From the NCBI GenBank assembly GCA_963972195.1, contig CAXATH010000013.1, positions 12,870-76,869 of the forward strand: a stretch of 64,000 bases of DNA, read 5' to 3'. The notes below the pieces were generated by a model. It saw only the letters and a list, made by a program, of their open reading frames with translations. It was not told the origin of the DNA and did no database searches. A program made the position numbers and the translations under genes. Origin of the DNA: Litorimonas sp963972195. GTDB taxonomy: Bacteria; Pseudomonadota; Alphaproteobacteria; Caulobacterales; Maricaulaceae. This document shows, one piece after another, positions 60,607 to 64,000 of the stretch. Position 1 is the first letter of the stretch. Each line of letters opens with the position of its first letter.

Positions 60607-62361
60607 TCAAGCAGGGCTGAACAGCTTCTCGAGGCCGCGCGAGGCTTCCGCAGGGGCGCAACCCTTCACCGCTTTATAAGACTTGGCAGGAAAAGCGGCC
60701 CATCTTGGAAGCCAATCTGGCTTGGCCTCGTCCACGCCGTGCCCTGCAATGCGGTTCTTGATAATCTGCTTTTGCAGTTTTGCCGTGTCCGTCACTGCGC
60801 CATCAGCGCAGGACTTTCCTGCAATGTCTTTGACGATTGCATTGATGGTCGGCTTATCTCGCAAGATGTCAAAGAACGCATCGTCGGGCGACCAATAGTC
60901 ACCAAAGTCTGGCTTGGTCAGCAAGCCAATAGCTTCAACTTCGGGACTGTCCACGGCCAATGTCTCGCAGAGACAAAAGGCTTGGACGCGCAGAACGTCT
61001 GCATCTTCAAGTGTGATTAGCCGCGCAAATATCTCGCAGAGATTATGCGGGCTATAGTGGCGGTGATAGATTTGCGGATGGTCACCCGTCAGTCCAAGTA
61101 GGTCGCAGACCGCTTTACGTTCCTCCCCAAGTAAGCCTTCCGCTTTACTGCCCTCCACACTCGCGCGGGTTTCTTCTTTGCGGCTTCGCGGGCTTATCCC
61201 GTCAATCTTCCACTTCCGCGCCCCGCAAATCATATGCGCGACACTTAAGCGAAGCGCGAGGTCTGGCCGCTTAATCAATTCGGCTCTTGCGATGCTGTGG
61301 CGATGCAAGCTCATATAGTCGGACATCGGGCCTGACATTTCTGGCTTGCTCGTTTTGGACGCCTTCGCGCCCTCGGCCTCGCCATTTGATAGAGCACGGC
61401 GTATGGTCTGCGCTTCTTTGTCTGTGATATAGCCTTCATGGAATAGCACTTCGCCGTTATCGCGCGTCTCGATATAGACTCTGCCGCCTTGCTCTTTAGG
61501 GTGATGGACGTGGCAATAGGTCGGAAAGTGACGACCCCGCTCTCCTAAGATGACTTCTTTCCACCCCTCCGCTTTATAGGTTTCAACCTCTTTGGCGATA
61601 GCCGCGTTTTGACTTTCCCAAAAATGCTCAACGTCCGCAAATTGACCATGCTCTCCAAACAAATCCGTCAGGATTGTGCCTGTATATTCCGTCACATCGA
61701 ACAGTGCGACTTCGGTGGTAATGACGCCGCCGCCTGTCAGCCACGCTTTAAGCTGATGCGTTCCAGTCGGGCAGTAGTCATCGGAATTGAACAATTCCAA
61801 CCACGCGGCCTGTTGTTCTTCTGTTGCCATCGTCAGAACGCGGATGCTTGCGGCGTCAATCTGCTGATTGGTGTATGCCTCTTTCACATCGGGAATAAGC
61901 GCTCCCAAGGCTAAACGGCGTTTGACAGAATTAGCCGTGATACCAAAGACTGCGGCAATGTCGTCAATGCTCTGGCCTTTCTCAGCCAAGGCTGAAAAGG
62001 CTTCATATTGCTCCATCTCCGTGGGCGCTAATCGTGCCACATTCTCAATAATGCTTGTTTCAATGGCTAGTGCATCATCTTTCGCGTCCATAACGCAACA
62101 CGGCACATCAGCAATCTCTTTGCCTTCTGCCGCGACAGCGGCAAGGCAGAAATGACGGCGGCGTCCTGCAACGATGCCGTATTTTGGTTTCTTGGCTGTG
62201 CCGCCTTCACGGCGCACGATAAGAGGCTGACGAATGCCGCGTTCCTTTACGCTCGGCAGAATGTCGTCAATCTCGGGAGCCGTTTCACTGTGGCGCATAT
62301 TCAGGTCTGAAATATGCAAAGCGCTAAACGGGATGAATTTTAAGTCGAAGGGTTTGCTCAT
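60607..62361 (-). CDS. parB: ParB/RepB/Spo0J-family partition-like protein
   Basis: The 584-residue protein has the ParB N-terminal CTPase domain (LHISDLNMRHSETAPEIDDI, SVKERGIRQPLIVRR, YGIVAGRRRHFCLAAVA) followed by an HTH (KGQSIDDIAAVFGITANSVKRR) and a long C-terminal extension. This long form is common in ICEs and plasmids of alphaproteobacteria; no ParA is adjacent in the window. AGGAGG lies 5 bp before the ATG. It may stabilise the excised element or act as a regulator. Confidence 0.92.
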   Translation of the reverse strand: MSKPFDLKFIPFSALHISDLNMRHSETAPEIDDILPSVKERGIRQPLIVRREGGTAKKPKYGIVAGRRRHFCLAAVAAEGKEIADVPCCVMDAKDDALAIETSIIENVARLAPTEMEQYEAFSALAEKGQSIDDIAAVFGITANSVKRRLALGALIPDVKEAYTNQQIDAASIRVLTMATEEQQAAWLELFNSDDYCPTGTHQLKAWLTGGGVITTEVALFDVTEYTGTILTDLFGEHGQFADVEHFWESQNAAIAKEVETYKAEGWKEVILGERGRHFPTYCHVHHPKEQGGRVYIETRDNGEVLFHEGYITDKEAQTIRRALSNGEAEGAKASKTSKPEMSGPMSDYMSLHRHSIARAELIKRPDLALRLSVAHMICGARKWKIDGISPRSRKEETRASVEGSKAEGLLGEERKAVCDLLGLTGDHPQIYHRHYSPHNLCEIFARLITLEDADVLRVQAFCLCETLAVDSPEVEAIGLLTKPDFGDYWSPDDAFFDILRDKPTINAIVKDIAGKSCADGAVTDTAKLQKQIIKNRIAGHGVDEAKPDWLPRWAAFPAKSYKAVKGCAPAEASRGLEKLFSPA

Positions 62362-62378
62362 GGGAGCCTCCTGTTGGT

Positions 62379-62597
62379 TTAGGTTTGATTTGAAATGAGG
62401 TCTAACAAGTCAATTTGCGCACGGCCGACCTCGTCGAATAAGCCGTGGTCACAGGGCTTCTGCCCTGCATTGGGGTTGCGTTTGGGAGTCATGGGGTGCG
62501 CGGTTTGGGCGGTCAGTTTGTCGCCCAAAGTGACGGGGCGCACTCCATCAATAAGGCTTTGGCTTCCAACGTCCGTAGGTTCAAACTGGCGGGTCAT
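62379..62597 (-). CDS. Small unknown protein upstream of parB
   Basis: The 72-residue frame (MTRQFEPTDVGSQSL) starts with an ATG that overlaps the preceding stop by 4 bp (ATGA) and ends 17 bp before parB. It is polar and probably poorly structured (MTPKRNPNAGQKPC). The tight junctions support it as a real gene. Function unknown. Confidence 0.6.
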   Translation of the reverse strand: MTRQFEPTDVGSQSLIDGVRPVTLGDKLTAQTAHPMTPKRNPNAGQKPCDHGLFDEVGRAQIDLLDLISNQT

Positions 62598-63070
62598 GCC
62601 GCGCTTTCAGTTTGGCAAAGAATGGCGCATTGCTGCGCCCGTTCTGCTTTCGCCTCGGCAATAGCTTCGGGCAAAAGCTCGTTTACGACCTCTGACAGAT
62701 AGGCGTTGTCACTATCAGGATAGTTCGCTTCTATGCCCCAAAGGCTTGCCGCGTGGTCGTCCAATGTAATCCCATCAATCGCGACTGACAGAATAACGCC
62801 GCAATAAAACCACTCGTCATTTTTCCATGCGGCCATGACCGCTTCCGCTTTGGCTTGGGCTTTTTCAAAACGATCTCGCCATCCATTGCCCGCGCCGATG
62901 AACCCCGCGTCATTGGGATATAGACTTGGCCAAAATCCATCCTGCCTTTCGTCGGGTGCGTCTGGCGTTTCGTCATGGGTAATACGGGCTGTGATGGTGT
63001 AGCCATCAACCTCGCATGTGGTGCTGTCGCCCTCACAGACAAAGTCGTCAAATCTCTGCGTAAAGGTCAT
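62594..63070 (-). CDS. Unknown ICE protein of the parB-ardA run
   Basis: The 158-residue acidic protein (MTFTQRFDDFVCEGDSTTCE) has an N-terminal beta-rich half and a C-terminal helix ending AKAERAQQCAILCQTESAA. It overlaps both neighbours by 4 bp. The acidic composition, as in ArdA-type DNA mimics, is worth noting but is not proof. Not a recognised family. Confidence 0.7.
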   Translation of the reverse strand: MTFTQRFDDFVCEGDSTTCEVDGYTITARITHDETPDAPDERQDGFWPSLYPNDAGFIGAGNGWRDRFEKAQAKAEAVMAAWKNDEWFYCGVILSVAIDGITLDDHAASLWGIEANYPDSDNAYLSEVVNELLPEAIAEAKAERAQQCAILCQTESAA

Positions 63071-63261
63071 GCCACCCTCCGCATCTCAAAACCTGCAGTG
63101 TCACATAGACCCCGCAAATTCGCGGCCTCTTGGGCGTCTAGGTCGTCGCCCATTTGAGTGTAGATTGTGCCCTGTCTTAATTGGGCATGACGTTTGACCA
63201 CATGGCTCCACCGATACGGGCCATGTCCATCCTCGCGGGGCTTAACTTGATAACGGGCCAT
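63067..63261 (-). CDS. Small basic protein between ardA and the acidic gene
   Basis: The product is 64 residues from ATG 63261 (MARYQVKPREDGHGPYRWSH), one base after the ardA stop; a longer frame would begin inside ardA. It has the GPYRWSHVVKRHA block and overlaps the next gene by 4 bp. Function unknown. Confidence 0.65.
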   Translation of the reverse strand: MARYQVKPREDGHGPYRWSHVVKRHAQLRQGTIYTQMGDDLDAQEAANLRGLCDTAGFEMRRVA

Positions 63262-63262
63262 C

Positions 63263-63865
63263 CTAATGCGCCCAAAAAATGTGAACGGAACCGCTGACCT
63301 CAAAGGTCAAAAAGTCGCCTGACTGCTCATAGTCGTGCGCCATCGCTTTGTAGTCGATATAAGGCGCAAGGCGTTCGGGGATTGTCTCGCCTGTCTGCTC
63401 GGTCAATTCCTCGGCATAGTCTGCGAGGCTGTCATATTCTCCCGCATATTCATCAAAGCGGGATTTGGCGTCTACAATATTACCTCCGTAATAATTCAGG
63501 ACTTGCGCCCCTAATTCGCCGCGCTCTCGGATATAGTCGGCAAGTTCTACGACATTTGAAAAGCTGTAATACTCGCCAACATCTGCCCCCTCAAAACCTT
63601 CATAGTCGTGAATGGCCCATTCTTCGGCCTCTTCCTCAATGGGAGATGCGAATAACATCGCCTGAACGGCTTCCCAAATACTTGCCTCGTCGGTGACGCT
63701 TATCCATTCGCCGTGCAAATGGCCGTTATTGTAAGCGGCAAGGCAAGCGACATAAATGCGAATGGGGTCTGGCTGTGGGGCCGTAAAATCATCAGGGGCT
63801 GGCGGCGGTAAGCGCGGCGGCTCATGGTCAAAGGCGGCTTGGGTCTCGGCTAGTTTCGGTGTCAT
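63263..63865 (-). CDS. ardA: Antirestriction protein ArdA
   Basis: The product is 200 residues from ATG 63865 with GGAG upstream (a TTG at 63880 is less likely). ArdA is an acidic DNA mimic that blocks type I restriction enzymes and protects incoming element DNA. Family features are IRIYVACLAAYNNGHLHGEW near the start, AIHDYEGF in the middle, and a strongly acidic ERLAPYIDYKAMAHDYE end. A Pro-rich leader of about 35 residues precedes the ArdA domain. It is the first gene of the run ending at parB. The 135 bp to the right edge hold G-runs and C-runs but no gene I can support. Confidence 0.92.
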   Translation of the reverse strand: MTPKLAETQAAFDHEPPRLPPPAPDDFTAPQPDPIRIYVACLAAYNNGHLHGEWISVTDEASIWEAVQAMLFASPIEEEAEEWAIHDYEGFEGADVGEYYSFSNVVELADYIRERGELGAQVLNYYGGNIVDAKSRFDEYAGEYDSLADYAEELTEQTGETIPERLAPYIDYKAMAHDYEQSGDFLTFEVSGSVHIFWAH

Positions 63866-64000
63866 CGGTTTGGTCTCCAATGCCGCTCCATAATCGGGCG
63901 CGTCCCGCGCCCACCCTTGACGAAAGAATGGGACGCGGCACGTTCCCCCCGCAGGGGGGCGGGGGGAAGCGGCAAGAGGCCAGTCCAGCGACGGGTAAAA

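Larger units (their letters stand above)
16162..64000. mobile_element. Integrative and conjugative element (trb type), right end outside window
   Basis: Starting at the tRNA-Thr, the segment contains a tyrosine integrase, cargo typical of defence islands, and a full trb mating-pair set (B, C, D, E, J, L, F, G, I). It also has a coupling protein, a relaxase, a TraF-like peptidase, ParB, ArdA and the small DUF2274, DUF2840, DUF2285 and DUF736 proteins that travel with this alphaproteobacterial ICE family. No replication initiator of a plasmid is seen. The cargo has visibly lower G+C than the core and than the trb block, except the STAND gene. More than 47 kb lies in the window; the right boundary is not reached. 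Confidence 0.9.

Noticed and set aside
1..64000. CRISPR arrays and rRNA genes
   Set aside because: No regularly spaced direct repeats of 25-40 bp and no rRNA-like stretches were seen on reading the window.

Overview
The window reads as a chromosomal segment of an alphaproteobacterium with an integrated conjugative element. The assignment rests on a DivJ/PleC-type histidine kinase, the hpf-ptsN pair, a ppk-ppx pair, and a trb-type conjugation module in the order usual for alphaproteobacterial elements. A Caulobacterales, Maricaulales or Hyphomonadales-like host is my best guess; the family cannot be fixed from the sequence alone.

Bases 1-16160 are ordinary chromosome: the 3' part of a bcsB-like cellulose gene, a membrane histidine kinase, sufE, a membrane protein, an HNH nuclease, a secreted beta-propeller protein, polyphosphate metabolism (ppx, ppk), ptsN, hpf, a TspO-like protein, metG and a DUF1761 protein with a clear terminator. 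A tRNA-Thr(UGU) gene at 16162-16237 is followed at once by a tyrosine integrase. This marks the left end of a mobile element that runs to the right edge and beyond; the other attachment site is not in the window.

Bases 16325-42860 are the accessory cargo, mostly lower in G+C than the core. The left part holds a minus-strand defence-like block: a Lamassu/ABC-three-component-like trio (middle component, SMC-like ATPase with two CxxC pairs, and a 640-residue protein ending in a PD-(D/E)XK nuclease), a 110-residue unknown, a KAP-family NTPase and a RES-domain protein. Divergent from it is a four-gene operon of exported proteins, one a CsgG/FlgT-like lipoprotein. Then come a 103-residue unknown and a 58-residue membrane protein next to an SRAP (YedK/HMCES) gene broken by one in-frame stop. 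These are followed by a stand-alone PD-(D/E)XK protein, a secreted S1/P1 nuclease, an XRE regulator fused to a 2TM domain, a ribbon-helix-helix domain fused to a membrane helix and an exported domain, a poly-gamma-glutamate hydrolase-like protein, and a 1720-residue STAND-type NTPase with an N-terminal Cap4-like nuclease.

Bases 42860-64000 are the transfer and maintenance backbone, all on the minus strand. From the left these are DUF2274, trbI, trbG, trbF, trbL, trbJ, trbE, trbD, trbC and trbB, a ribbon-helix-helix protein, the traG coupling protein, a relaxase, a candidate oriT, a TraF-like peptidase, DUF2840, an AlpA-like HTH protein, DUF2285, DUF736, parB, three small proteins and ardA. 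Next to DUF736 is a decayed, inverted second copy of the whole DUF736 unit, including its leader and terminator. The integrase, relaxase, coupling protein and mating-pair genes look sufficient for self-transfer, ArdA would protect incoming DNA from restriction, and the cargo looks largely devoted to phage or plasmid defence.
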